Origin: Paraglaciecola marina
Lineage (GTDB): Bacteria; Pseudomonadota; Gammaproteobacteria; Enterobacterales; Alteromonadaceae
DNA length: 64,000 nt
Assembly: GCF_004360155.1 (NCBI RefSeq)
Contig: NZ_SAIS01000011.1
Span: forward strand, 1 to 64,000
Reading direction: 5' to 3'
Numbering within the stretch: the stretch's first letter is position 1; every line of letters begins with the position of its first letter. Below, one piece after another: positions 45,282-54,533 of the stretch. The notes under the pieces are model-generated. The model saw nothing but the letters and a program-made list of their open reading frames with translations. It did not search any database and was not told the origin of the DNA. The translations under genes and the position numbers were made by a program.

Positions 45282-46703
45282 TTACTTAGCTGCCACGCGG
45301 CCATAGCGGTCTGAAAAACGCACTATGTCATCTTCACCTAAATAGGTTCCTGATTGCACTTCAATTAACTCTAAAGGGATACGTCCAGGGTTTTCTAAAG
45401 CATGAACTACACCTACAGGAATATAAGTAGATTGGTTTTCTGATAATAGTAAAGTTTCTTCACCATTTGTTACTTTAGCGGTACCAGATACCACAATCCA
45501 ATGCTCTGCTCTGTGGTGATGCATCTGCACTGATAATTTCTCGCCAGGCTTAACGGTAATACGTTTAACTTGGAAACGCTCACCGTTATCGATTGAGTCA
45601 TAACTTCCCCATGGTCTAAATACTTCACGATGGAATTGCCATTCTGGGCGACTTTCAGCTTTAAGTTTATTAACTACATTCTTAATATCTTGAACTTTAT
45701 CTTTATGAGATACGAGCACAGCGTCTTTAGTTTCAACAACAACAACATTATCTAAACCCACTACAGAAATAAGGCGTTGTTCAGAATTAACATAGCTATT
45801 ACTCACGCCGTCTAAGATTGCATCACCGATAACAACATTATTGTTTTCGTCTTTTTCTTTAGCAGTTTCCCATAAAGAGGACCAACTACCCACATCACTC
45901 CAACCTGCATCTAGCGGCACTACACAGGCAGAGTCTGTTTTTTCCATTACCGCATAATCAATTGAGTCATCAGGACAATCTGCAAATACATCAGCATCTA
46001 CTCGGACAAATTCTAGATCGGGGGCTTCTGTGGCAATGGCTTTTTTGCATATAGTTAACATTTCAGGAGCGTACTTCTCAAGCTCTTCTAAATAACGACT
46101 TGCTTTGAACATAAACATGCCACTATTCCAATAATACTCACCAGAATCAACATACTGTTGTGCGGTAGCCAAGTCAGGCTTTTCTACAAAACTTGCTACA
46201 TCAAAGCCAACCTCAACCGCTTCTACACCAGCTCCTCTCTTTATGTAGCCATATCCAGTATGAGCAGAATCAGGCACGATTCCAAAGGTTACGAGCTTGC
46301 CTTGGCTAGCTAGTAACTCAGCCTGTTTAATTGCCCTATGAAACTCTGGCGCATCATTTATTAAATGGTCAGCAGCTAAAATCAATAAAACTGGATCTTC
46401 GTCATTTTTTAATGCATGCAACGCCGCTAATGCAATAGCAGGTGCAGTATTGCGCCCCATTGGTTCTAATAAAATTCCACCATGTGCGATGTCTTGTTGA
46501 CGTAATTGCTCAGCCACTAAAAATCGGTGGGCATCATTACAAATAACAATTGGCTGCTCAGCATCACTGCCAGATAACCTTTCAATGGTATCTTGCAACA
46601 TAGTTAAGTCACTTGTTAATCGCAAAAATTGCTTAGGTAATGCAGCTCTTGATTTTGGCCATAAACGACTTCCACTACCGCCAGCTAAAACAACAGGTTT
46701 CAT
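45282..46703 (-). CDS. manC: mannose-1-phosphate guanylyltransferase / mannose-6-phosphate isomerase
   Basis: This 473-residue type II bifunctional enzyme has an N-terminal nucleotidyltransferase with '[21 protein letters not shown]' (split, about 4-24) and 'VEKPD'. A C-terminal cupin isomerase domain carries '[11 protein letters not shown]' and '[17 protein letters not shown]' with metal-binding His residues (about 390-410). First gene of the two-gene GDP-mannose operon; its promoter lies in the 176-bp gap shared with divergent tcdA. Confidence 0.95.
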   Translation of the reverse strand: MKPVVLAGGSGSRLWPKSRAALPKQFLRLTSDLTMLQDTIERLSGSDAEQPIVICNDAHRFLVAEQLRQQDIAHGGILLEPMGRNTAPAIALAALHALKNDEDPVLLILAADHLINDAPEFHRAIKQAELLASQGKLVTFGIVPDSAHTGYGYIKRGAGVEAVEVGFDVASFVEKPDLATAQQYVDSGEYYWNSGMFMFKASRYLEELEKYAPEMLTICKKAIATEAPDLEFVRVDADVFADCPDDSIDYAVMEKTDSACVVPLDAGWSDVGSWSSLWETAKEKDENNNVVIGDAILDGVSNSYVNSEQRLISVVGLDNVVVVETKDAVLVSHKDKVQDIKNVVNKLKAESRPEWQFHREVFRPWGSYDSIDNGERFQVKRITVKPGEKLSVQMHHHRAEHWIVVSGTAKVTNGEETLLLSENQSTYIPVGVVHALENPGRIPLELIEVQSGTYLGEDDIVRFSDRYGRVAAK

Positions 46704-46879
46704 TTAACTTTCCTTTTGATTGATCCAATATTGACAGACAAGAAGTGGCTGCTAATTCAGTAAACACTAATAGTATTAAAGCTTACCTACATATTCAATA
46801 AAGAACTGACAAATTAACGTTAACAATTTTCTCTACTGCACTGGTAGAATATCTAAGCGTTAAGAATAAAAGAGTATTT

Positions 46880-47704
46880 ATGCAAAATTCAAAACAACTT
46901 GTTAACAATCAAGCGTTTGACCCCAATCGTTTTGGTGGCACTCAGCGAGTATATGGCGTCGAAGGTACTAATATTTTACACCAAGCCCATGTGTGCGTAG
47001 TTGGCGTCGGCGGTGTAGGCTCATGGGTGGCAGAATCACTTGCAAGAACAGCCATAGGCAAAATAACTTTGATAGATTTGGACGATATCTGTGTTACCAA
47101 TACGAATAGACAAATTCATGCAGATACAAATACGGTTGGTTCAGCGAAAGTTGATGTCATGGCGAAGCGCATTAAGCTAATAAATCCTCTTTGCCAAGTT
47201 AATACTATCGAAGATTTTGTGACGCCCGAAAACGTTTCTGAATTGATTACAACAAACTATGATTATGTCGTCGATGCGACTGATAGTATAAAAGCTAAAG
47301 CTGCAATGATTGCGTTTTGTAAACGTAACAAAATCCCAATTATCACCATAGGTGCGGCTGGGGGGCAGATAGACCCTACACAAATTGCCGTAACTGACTT
47401 GAGTAAAACAATTCAAGATCCGCTGGCAGCAAAATTACGCTCTGAATTAAGACGGTTTTATAACTTTTCAACTAACCCAAAACGCCGGTTTGCTATTGAC
47501 TGTGTGTACTCTAAAGAGCAACTTCATTACCCCCAACCCGATGGTAATGTGTGTAAACAAAAAAACCTAAATGATGGCAGTGTTAAATTAGACTGTAATA
47601 ATGGCTTTGGTGCTGCAGTGGTGGTCACCGCTACTTTTGGGTTTGTTGCAACAGCTAGGTTGATAGAAAAATTAATTGATAAAAAGTCTAAGGCTAATAC
47701 ATAA
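46880..47704 (+). CDS. tcdA: tRNA threonylcarbamoyladenosine dehydratase
   Basis: This 274-residue E1-like (ThiF/MoeB fold) enzyme cyclises t6A to ct6A in tRNA using ATP. The nucleotide-binding 'VCVVGVGGVGSWVAESLARTAIG' (in parts, about 38-60), 'IDLDDICVTNTNRQ' and 'DYVVDATDSIKAK' are conserved, as is the C-terminal 'NNGFGAAVVVTATFGFVATA' (in parts). A DUF-type Cys region 'VYSKEQ' follows the family. Length is standard (E. coli 268). Confidence 0.94.
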   Translation: MQNSKQLVNNQAFDPNRFGGTQRVYGVEGTNILHQAHVCVVGVGGVGSWVAESLARTAIGKITLIDLDDICVTNTNRQIHADTNTVGSAKVDVMAKRIKLINPLCQVNTIEDFVTPENVSELITTNYDYVVDATDSIKAKAAMIAFCKRNKIPIITIGAAGGQIDPTQIAVTDLSKTIQDPLAAKLRSELRRFYNFSTNPKRRFAIDCVYSKEQLHYPQPDGNVCKQKNLNDGSVKLDCNNGFGAAVVVTATFGFVATARLIEKLIDKKSKANT

Positions 47705-47798
47705 GTAAGGCTAAACAATACCAGTCATTATTTATCATCGACAAATTAGCGAATAAACCACACAATAACGAATACAATAAATTTAATGGACAAATATT

Positions 47799-48212
47799 AT
47801 GCAAATGACATCAGCCGAGCTTGCCAAGTTAATGTTAGATAGTGCTCAAAATGCGGTAACGACGACCCAAGAAGAATTTAAGCTTACCTTAGACTTTTCA
47901 GAAGAGAGTATTAATTTAGTTGATGATGTCATTTTAGCATGGTTAGGCCGCTATAAAGACCAAGCTTTGGAAGAAAATGCTGTTTTCACCATTTGCAATA
48001 TTTATGGGGCCTATGTTGGGGAAATATTTAAAGAAAAAATTGGTGGAGATTGGACCTATGATGAGTCTAACCCAGATGCACCTTACGTCGTCCTTAGTTA
48101 TGCAGGCAGCAGCTACGCATTTGCAGGAGTTTGTTACCAACGTTTAGTCAATGACAGTAACATAAGCATTAAAAATTATTTCGATGAAGCCGTAGCTAAT
48201 AACTTACAATAA
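47799..48212 (+). CDS. hypothetical protein
   Basis: This 137-residue, acidic soluble protein has no signal peptide. The N-terminal helix region includes 'SAELAKLMLDSAQNA', and there is a conserved-looking centre 'AVFTICNIYGAYVGEIFKEKIGGDW', then 'PYVVLSYAGSSYAFAGVCYQRL'. I do not recognise the family with confidence; the 'GAYVGE.....GG.W' pattern recalls small DUF3806-like stress proteins. It is likely single-gene, between tcdA and a convergent membrane gene. Confidence 0.6.
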   Translation: MQMTSAELAKLMLDSAQNAVTTTQEEFKLTLDFSEESINLVDDVILAWLGRYKDQALEENAVFTICNIYGAYVGEIFKEKIGGDWTYDESNPDAPYVVLSYAGSSYAFAGVCYQRLVNDSNISIKNYFDEAVANNLQ

Positions 48213-48247
48213 TTTAGGAGTTTTAGATTGATGTTGTAAATTAGTTT

Positions 48248-48715
48248 TTACCCTTTTCTCCAATCAGCCAACATCAATCTAATATGGTTATCTTTAATTA
48301 CAAAATACAAACATAAGACCCCAATTAAGGTCGTGAATGATATAGCCCAAGAAAATTGCCAATGATTGAATTTTGCTAACATCAGATTGAAGCTTAAATC
48401 CCCTAATATTGATATCGTCATACAAGGTCTAATAAACCCAAACAGCCAAGTTCTATTGTTGCCCCAAATCTTTTCTCTAAAACCTACAATAACAAGCACT
48501 GCCAAAGCAGGTAGTCCAATAGCAAGGCTTATATAAAGAAGGTTAGTTTCAGGAAAAAATATTCGTAATAGAGTATAACCGCTGTCACGACCCGATAAAG
48601 AAGCAATAAATATTAAAAAGCTACGACTTAAATATAACAAACACAGATATAGACCCAGCGAAGGTAATATTCGTCCTGAGGCATCATAAAACTTAAGGGG
48701 TAGTAACAGCTTCAC
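48248..48715 (-). CDS. DUF2919 (YfeZ-like) inner-membrane protein
   Basis: This 155-residue protein has four membrane helices (about 18-38, 55-77, 93-112, 118-138). The start 'LPLKFYDASGRILPSLGLYLCLLYLSRSFLIF' (in parts) and the later 'DSGYTLLRIFFPE' match the DUF2919 pattern 'YD..G.LKP....L..LFLSR'. Function is unknown. It begins 26 bp downstream of the TPR/GGDEF-like gene and probably shares its transcript. Confidence 0.8.
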   Translation of the reverse strand: MKLLLPLKFYDASGRILPSLGLYLCLLYLSRSFLIFIASLSGRDSGYTLLRIFFPETNLLYISLAIGLPALAVLVIVGFREKIWGNNRTWLFGFIRPCMTISILGDLSFNLMLAKFNHWQFSWAISFTTLIGVLCLYFVIKDNHIRLMLADWRKG

Positions 48716-48740
48716 TCACTTATCCAATATTTTAAGCACT

Positions 48741-50516
48741 TTACGTAGCTTTGTTACGGTTTTCTCTAATTTCTGATATCACCTCATCTACATCTGACAA
48801 TCCAGTATTGGCATTATAAACATGCATCACTATATTGGGCTCTATATTGTGACGATTTTTAGTAACTACGGCAATTTTTGACAACGCGCTTTCAATTCGG
48901 TTAAAGGAATCTTTTGCAATTGACTCTTGAATATCTTGAATACACACAATAAATTGATCAGCACTCACTCTACCTACAATATCCAAATCTCTAGTTGCGT
49001 GTTTTAAACAGCTAGCCAATTGCGTAATCAAGAGGTCTGACTCAGTAGTGCCATATTGGCTTTGTATATCACATAAATTACTAACATTAATCAATGCTAG
49101 AGCATTTACTCGCTCACTATTTGTTGACTTTATTTTCCGAATTTTGGATAAAACTGCTTGTTCGTTCAAAAGGCCAGTAGCTGGATCCGAGCCTAATTTT
49201 CTTAAATAAGCTCTACCTACAGTCCAATATGCCAGTAACGCGAAACACAAAGTAATCCCTAGAAGACTAAAAACAGCCTGCCAGCGTTTTCTTTCAAACT
49301 CTTCAATATTCGTTTCAAGACCAGTAATTTTATTATGTAAATTAGCAACCCCTAACACCCTTCCCGAAGCTTGCTGTTGTTGCATTTTCTCTACTGTAAT
49401 ATCTACGTATTTATCAAAACTATCCCCAGCGGCTTCTAAATTCCCCATAAATAAATGAGCTTTAACTAAAAACCTTAAATATCTTTCTTGTTTTGCAAAC
49501 CTCCCAGACATGGCGGTTTTAGAATCTTGTTGTTTATCTAGAAACGCCTTGACACATTCTTTATTCCCTTCATTTAAACATAATGCTGTGGCATACCATT
49601 CATATAACTTAGCCATCTCTTTGTTAGAAATTTGAGTTAAGAACGCTTGCCAAGTTCTTAAACTTTTTTTCATTTCTATATAATTTTCAGTCACATAATA
49701 ATGACGACTTAAAGCAAAGTGATACCAACTATTAGTCAATGGCGTATTCACTTTCAGGTTGCCTTCTCCGAGCTCATCTATCATTCGCTTTGCATTATCA
49801 AAATCACCACTGCCCGTTAAAGCTGAAATAATACTTATGAGAGGAGCAAGTTGGTTTTTTTCTTCGTAAACTGACAGGCCTAAGCGATAACTTTTCTCGT
49901 ATTCTTCAGCAGCTAAGACTCGCTGCCCAATTGAGCTATATAGTAAACCAATATTATTGTGAATATGTGCCAACGCTTTTTTGTCATTTTGCTTGGAATA
50001 GGACTCAAGTAAGGAGAAAAGTAGGCCTAATTTAACACCAAAGTCTTGCTTGTCTTTTCCACATTCAGTTATTAAACCTAATTGAGAACTAAGATAAATA
50101 TCGCTAAACTTATCTTTAGCTAACTGTTCAGATTTTCGATAATACTCACACTTTCTAGGGTCATCATTTACATCAAAAATAAACCCTAGCTGATAATGAA
50201 TACTGGCATAACTTTCAGAAGACTCACTTAAACTCTTATTAGCTAACAAACTAGCAATTAGTCGTTGTGCTGCATCACTATTGCCTACACAAATTAACCA
50301 GTGAGCTTTATGAACTTTCAATTTAATGGATTGTTCAATAGAAGTATTGATGTCCTTTAAATAATTATCAACTCTAGTTATAGAGCTATCAGATGGGCAA
50401 TCAAATGTGGAGACATGCACCTCTTTTATAAAATCGTCAAGATCATCAGCGAACACGCTGAATGGCAATTGCATTGAAAGCAAACCCAAAGTTATGATCT
50501 TTGCAAATCTGATCAA
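48741..50516 (-). CDS. periplasmic TPR sensor with degenerate GGDEF domain
   Basis: This 591-residue protein has a signal peptide (1-23), a helical-repeat (TPR) periplasmic region (about 60-395, e.g. 'ALAHIHNNIGLLYSSIGQ', 'AAEEYEKSYRLG'), a coiled segment, one membrane helix (about 418-436) and a cytoplasmic GGDEF-like domain (about 445-590). The GG[DE]EF signature is replaced by 'SADQF' (in RVSADQF), so diguanylate cyclase activity is very unlikely. Such proteins may bind c-di-GMP or act by protein contacts. About 460 bp of upstream noncoding DNA suggests its own promoter. Confidence 0.85.
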   Translation of the reverse strand: MIRFAKIITLGLLSMQLPFSVFADDLDDFIKEVHVSTFDCPSDSSITRVDNYLKDINTSIEQSIKLKVHKAHWLICVGNSDAAQRLIASLLANKSLSESSESYASIHYQLGFIFDVNDDPRKCEYYRKSEQLAKDKFSDIYLSSQLGLITECGKDKQDFGVKLGLLFSLLESYSKQNDKKALAHIHNNIGLLYSSIGQRVLAAEEYEKSYRLGLSVYEEKNQLAPLISIISALTGSGDFDNAKRMIDELGEGNLKVNTPLTNSWYHFALSRHYYVTENYIEMKKSLRTWQAFLTQISNKEMAKLYEWYATALCLNEGNKECVKAFLDKQQDSKTAMSGRFAKQERYLRFLVKAHLFMGNLEAAGDSFDKYVDITVEKMQQQQASGRVLGVANLHNKITGLETNIEEFERKRWQAVFSLLGITLCFALLAYWTVGRAYLRKLGSDPATGLLNEQAVLSKIRKIKSTNSERVNALALINVSNLCDIQSQYGTTESDLLITQLASCLKHATRDLDIVGRVSADQFIVCIQDIQESIAKDSFNRIESALSKIAVVTKNRHNIEPNIVMHVYNANTGLSDVDEVISEIRENRNKAT

Positions 50517-50978
50517 AGTAACCTCATATATATACGATTATAAATAAAACAAACATTATCAGCTTATTTCAACTGAATTGAAAAACCTGCCAATAAAAAT
50601 GGCTTGTTACCCAACAACCAATAGTTTGTCACTTTATTACTCTTGGATAAGAGAACAGTGCTTCACCACGAACTTTTATCTCGGGGCTACTGCGTTCTTT
50701 TTGGTTTAATAACCAACATATCTCCGAAACCTACTATTTCGCTATTATACTCGATCTCTTACAGTTCGCGAATCAAATTGGAGTCGTGCATCCGTTGAGT
50801 TAGATTTGATTTTCAGTTAAAAGTTGATGAGTACCCCCTGAAGAGTTAACAACTATTTTAGTTGTTAAATTAAACTCATAGGCATTCGAAACTGCATTAC
50901 CCTGTCTACATTTATTCTAAAATCGCTTGTGTCTTTATTGTTAAGTAATAGACCGCTAGCTAGTGGCCCCCATCTAGC
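50517..50978. other. intergenic region upstream of the TPR/GGDEF-like gene
   Basis: This 462-bp AT-rich stretch lies between two minus-strand genes. No gene is supported. It contains a perfect 10-bp inverted repeat at 50846-50868, described separately. It should hold the promoter of the TPR gene and the 3' end of the antiporter transcript. Confidence 0.5.
50846..50868. promoter_or_regulatory. perfect inverted repeat in long intergenic region
   Basis: TTAACAACTA (50846-50855), spacer TTT, TAGTTGTTAA (50859-50868). AT-rich stem without a following T-run, so less like a terminator and more like an operator or RNA hairpin. Role unknown. Confidence 0.45.
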
Positions 50979-52352
50979 TTAAATAATCATCAAACTGACA
51001 ACAAAGTACCCGATGAAAGTCAATGCTCCACCAAATAAGGCATAAGGCATTTGCGTTCGGACATGCGTCAATAAATCACAGCCAGACGCAATAGATGATA
51101 CAGCTGTGGTATCAGATATTGGCGAACAGTGATCCCCAAATACACCACCTCCTAATATAGCGGCAATAACAAATGAAGGAGGTAAGCCTAATGTTTCAAT
51201 AAGAGGTACACCAATAGGAATAAGAATTGCGAAGGTTCCCCAAGATGTCCCCGTAGTAAAAGACATAACAGCGCCTGCTAAAAATAACACAGGAACCACC
51301 AAACTAAGGGGTAAATAATCACCCACTAACCCAGCAACAAATACCCCAGTTCCCAACTCTTTTAAACTTGCACCTAATGTCAGTGAAAATAAGACGATAG
51401 TAACTAAAGGTAGAATCTCCCCCATACCTTTGAAGCCTGTATCAACTAACTCTTTGTGGGTGTTTTGCTTAGAGGTCAACAATAAAATATATGCAACAAA
51501 ACAAGCAAACACTGTGGCATAAAGTACTGATTTGCTGCCACTACCATTGGCTAAAACGCCATCACCAGTCCAAAGCATAAAACCAATCATTCCAAATATC
51601 ATACTTAGAAGCGGTAACAGCATAAACCGGGCTTTAGTCCCAGTAATTTGGCCTTGCTCACCTTCTAATTGAACTAATTCTTTATCTGCTTCTTTAAGTG
51701 GACCATGTACCTTGTCGGCCAAAATTGTATACAGCACTACTACCAGAGCAATAATTGCGTAAAAGTTAAACGGGATGGTTCCCCATAATACTGATACCGC
51801 ACTTTGCTCCATTTCATAATTACTCAATAAACCAAGAATGAAAGCCCCCCACCCATTTAACAAAATTAAAATACAAATAGGTGCACTGGTACTATCAATT
51901 ACATAAGCAAGTCTAGCCCGACTCATCTTAAACTTGTCAAACAACCCACGGGCTAAAATCCCCGAAGCTAGAACACTTAAGTTTGATTCAATAAAAACCA
52001 CTATGCCCGTAAACATAGTTAACAAACCAACTTGTCTTTTACTCTTTGCAACGCCTTTGTTAATCAATAACTCTACTGTGGCGGTTACACCGCCTGAATT
52101 ACGCATATATGCTAACAGGGCACCAATCAACAAGCTAAACAGTAGAATTCGGCTATTGCCTCCAGAGGTAACAATTTCGATGACTCTTTCGATTGACGCA
52201 ATTGACCCCGAAAACAAGACCTCAGAACCATTTTGAAAAGCCAATAGCCATTCAGCACTGAGTATTGCCATAACTAGCGCCAGAATGACCTCTTTACGCC
52301 AAAAAACGATAACTATAGCTATTAGGGGAGGGAGAATTGAATACCAATGCAT
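50979..52352 (-). CDS. NhaC-family Na+/H+ antiporter-like transporter
   Basis: This 457-residue protein has about 11 to 12 membrane helices, including 'MRNSGGVTATVELLI', 'FIESNLSVLASGILARGLFDKF' (in parts), 'DSTSAPICILILLNGWGAFI' and 'VMSFTTGTSWGTFAILIPIGVPL' (in parts), 'GGGVFGDHCSPISDTT'. The GDHxSPISDT block is the NhaC/YheL-type signature. It likely exchanges sodium for protons or an organic substrate. Substrate cannot be fixed from sequence. Confidence 0.9.
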   Translation of the reverse strand: MHWYSILPPLIAIVIVFWRKEVILALVMAILSAEWLLAFQNGSEVLFSGSIASIERVIEIVTSGGNSRILLFSLLIGALLAYMRNSGGVTATVELLINKGVAKSKRQVGLLTMFTGIVVFIESNLSVLASGILARGLFDKFKMSRARLAYVIDSTSAPICILILLNGWGAFILGLLSNYEMEQSAVSVLWGTIPFNFYAIIALVVVLYTILADKVHGPLKEADKELVQLEGEQGQITGTKARFMLLPLLSMIFGMIGFMLWTGDGVLANGSGSKSVLYATVFACFVAYILLLTSKQNTHKELVDTGFKGMGEILPLVTIVLFSLTLGASLKELGTGVFVAGLVGDYLPLSLVVPVLFLAGAVMSFTTGTSWGTFAILIPIGVPLIETLGLPPSFVIAAILGGGVFGDHCSPISDTTAVSSIASGCDLLTHVRTQMPYALFGGALTFIGYFVVSLMII

Positions 52353-52639
52353 GCTAGAACCTTATTTTGATGAAGCTTTTTTAATTATGGTGGTAAGTTG
52401 AATCAGATAATGACAGCTTAATGTATCATTATTTACAGAATAAATTATAGGAAAGCACACTCACCTTTAATCATTTAATATAAAATACAGCAAAGCCTTA
52501 TATGTGTGCCACTACTTCTTTAAACATAAACAGAAATTGTACCTTTAAGTAACTGGAACCCTATATACAATTACGGTTTCTATTATTGTTAATGCAAGTC
52601 CCTGAATATAAAAATACCAACAATGTATATTGCAATACC

Positions 52640-53170
52640 TTAATAAGACTTAGCTAGTTTAAGTTTTCGGTTAGCAGGGACACTTAAAAATGGCTGTAAT
52701 GTAACAAGGAAATCATTCGCAACGCTTTTATCTATAGATGCATAATTTGCCCCTTCAAAGACGCTATCAAGCTCAATTGCCACAAATAGCTCACAAAGTT
52801 GACACAAAGTGAAATGGGGTATTGATTCCGCTTTGCCACTATTTTTATTATAAAAAACAAAGTCACCGGTAGCTAATTGCTGCTTAAAAGAATGCGTTTT
52901 ATCCCAAATACTAAAATAATAAATAATGTTTTCTACCTCACTACCTACAATTTCTTTTACGCTAGTTCTCAAATCAGCCTCTATTAGACTGTTATTAAGT
53001 TCATTTTCTAAATAAGCGACATAATAAAACCCTGCTTGTTGCAGGGCTAAATCAGCATTCCATTCTTTCAATAGACATCGGGTACTTTCAAGATGAGTAA
53101 TTAAATCACTATCAAGGTGTTCAAACTTCCCTGCCCCTAACTCAATTAACTTACGAAACTTAATATCCAT
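52640..53170 (-). CDS. DUF6817-like HD-related protein (degenerate)
   Basis: This protein of about 176 residues contains 'KLIELGAGKFEHLDSDLITHLESTRCLLKEW' (in parts), which resembles the DUF6817-type pattern in which a His-x-Leu-x-G-T-x-x-LL-x-x-W stretch precedes 'AGL.HS.YGT'. Here the second part reads 'AGFYYVAYLENEL', so the His expected there is Tyr and metal binding is doubtful. I chose the ATG at 53170, with AGGAG five bases upstream. It is the last gene of a set with the PaiB-like and GNAT genes. Family call is tentative. Confidence 0.55.
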   Translation of the reverse strand: MDIKFRKLIELGAGKFEHLDSDLITHLESTRCLLKEWNADLALQQAGFYYVAYLENELNNSLIEADLRTSVKEIVGSEVENIIYYFSIWDKTHSFKQQLATGDFVFYNKNSGKAESIPHFTLCQLCELFVAIELDSVFEGANYASIDKSVANDFLVTLQPFLSVPANRKLKLAKSY

Positions 53171-53190
53171 AGCCGCTCCTAACGCCATTT

Positions 53191-53835
53191 CTACTTTAAA
53201 TTTCCAATCCCAAGATTAGACTTACTCATATAATTTGCCAGTGCAAGACTATCAAAGCGATCAGACCTTGATAACCCATGGAACACCCCAAGTTGATCAG
53301 ATATATTTCGCTGTTGCCCTAATTTTTGCACACCTTCAACTTTTTGTATCTTAATTTTAAAGCCAACAATACCAGCCAGTAGTTTATCAACAAAGTGTTC
53401 AGAAACGACTTCTTGATTATCTAGCAAACCAGGTTCGTATTTTTGAACCAGAGCGGTGATTGCCTTTACAGTCTGTTTTTTAGAAGTCAACTCGACACAA
53501 CCGTATACATGCACCGCTGCATAATTCCAGGTTGGAACAGCTGGTCGCGCCTGATACCAACTTGGTGAAATATAACTGTGGGGGCCGCTAAAAGTAATTA
53601 AAACATTCGCTTTATCAAGAACTTTCCATTGAGGATTAGCTCTAGCGCAATGGCTATAAAGGCTCCCCATTTCACCTTCATCAGACTTTAATAAAAATGG
53701 TAAATGACTCGCCTGCAACCTACTTTCAGTCACACAACTAGAGTCATCCGAAACTAAAATACCAAAACCAAATTCATCAATAAATTGTTGCATTGTAGCT
53801 AGATTGCCCATTGCAAATGACTTAGGAGCAAACAT
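53191..53835 (-). CDS. PaiB-like FMN-binding split-barrel protein
   Basis: This protein of about 214 residues begins MFAPKSFAM, with 'ASHLPFLL', 'GSLYSHCARANPQW' and 'ITFSGPHSYISPSWYQARPAVPTWNYAAVHVYG' (in parts). These are hallmark blocks of the PaiB/transcriptional-regulator FMN-binding family. The ATG at 53835 has AAGGAA upstream. PaiB in Bacillus is described as a negative regulator, but many homologues are simply flavin-binding proteins. It overlaps the GNAT gene by 14 bp and lies in a set facing a MocR regulator. Confidence 0.88.
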   Translation of the reverse strand: MFAPKSFAMGNLATMQQFIDEFGFGILVSDDSSCVTESRLQASHLPFLLKSDEGEMGSLYSHCARANPQWKVLDKANVLITFSGPHSYISPSWYQARPAVPTWNYAAVHVYGCVELTSKKQTVKAITALVQKYEPGLLDNQEVVSEHFVDKLLAGIVGFKIKIQKVEGVQKLGQQRNISDQLGVFHGLSRSDRFDSLALANYMSKSNLGIGNLK

Positions 53836-54442
53836 TTTTATTCCTTTTATTATGTGCAAAAGTTAACTTAGCTTGTAAATCGGCCTTAACCGCAGGCCAG
53901 TCTGATTTAATAATACTGTAAATCGCGCTATTACGAATACTACCATCTTGTTGAATACGCGCGCACCTGAGTATCCCTTCAAATTTAGCGCCAACTCCCA
54001 AAATAGCAGTCCTAGATTGTTGGTTTTTTTGGTGCGTTTGGAAGGCGACTCGATTCACCTCAAAAACCTCAAAAGCATAGGTTAACATTAGTAATTTACA
54101 GCTCCGGTTGACGTGACTTTTCTGTACGCGAGGGTTTAAAAAGGTATACCCAATCTCAATGGTTTTATGCTCTTTAACGATATTCAAAAAGCTACTCGAG
54201 CCCACCACTTGGTTTTGGCACTTGTCTATAACCACAAATGGAATTTGTACGCCGAGTTTTTTGTTTGATAAACACTTCTCTACCCAGGTTTTTGTAGCCT
54301 GCTCGGATTTACAATAGTGATGACTTGTCCACTCCCAGATAGAAGAAGCTTGTCCAGTCTTATATAAGGGGTCGATATGTTTCAGTGTCATGGGCTCTAA
54401 AGCTACATATTCATCTTGTAGTGAAGGAACAATGGTAAACAT
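53822..54442 (-). CDS. GNAT-family N-acetyltransferase
   Basis: This 206-residue RimJ/RimL-type acetyltransferase starts 'FTIVPSLQDEYVALEPMTLKHIDPL'-like (in parts). The acetyl-CoA region reads 'IEIGYTFLNPRVQKSHVNRSCKLLMLTYAFEVFEVNRVAFQTHQKNQQS' (in parts), with 'GAKFEGILR' after it. The usual acetyl-CoA P-loop Q/RxxGxG/A is reduced to 'PRVQKSHVN', as in this subfamily. I chose the ATG at 54442 over a TTG one codon upstream. It is the first gene of the set divergent from the MocR gene. Confidence 0.88.
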   Translation of the reverse strand: MFTIVPSLQDEYVALEPMTLKHIDPLYKTGQASSIWEWTSHHYCKSEQATKTWVEKCLSNKKLGVQIPFVVIDKCQNQVVGSSSFLNIVKEHKTIEIGYTFLNPRVQKSHVNRSCKLLMLTYAFEVFEVNRVAFQTHQKNQQSRTAILGVGAKFEGILRCARIQQDGSIRNSAIYSIIKSDWPAVKADLQAKLTFAHNKRNKNVCS

Positions 54443-54490
54443 CAATTAATCTCAAGGGTTAAATAAAGGTGATTTACTATCGCCCCTTAC

Positions 54491-54533
54491 TGGTCTACCG
54501 TAAACAACCAATAAAAACAAATTAAATAGACCA
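54491..54533. promoter_or_regulatory. inverted repeat between GNAT and MocR genes
   Basis: TGGTCTA (54491-54497) and TAGACCA (54527-54533) form a perfect 7-bp inverted repeat, the second half ending at the base before the MocR-type ATG. MocR regulators control the adjacent divergent gene from this position, so this is a candidate operator. Inferred from position only. Confidence 0.5.
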
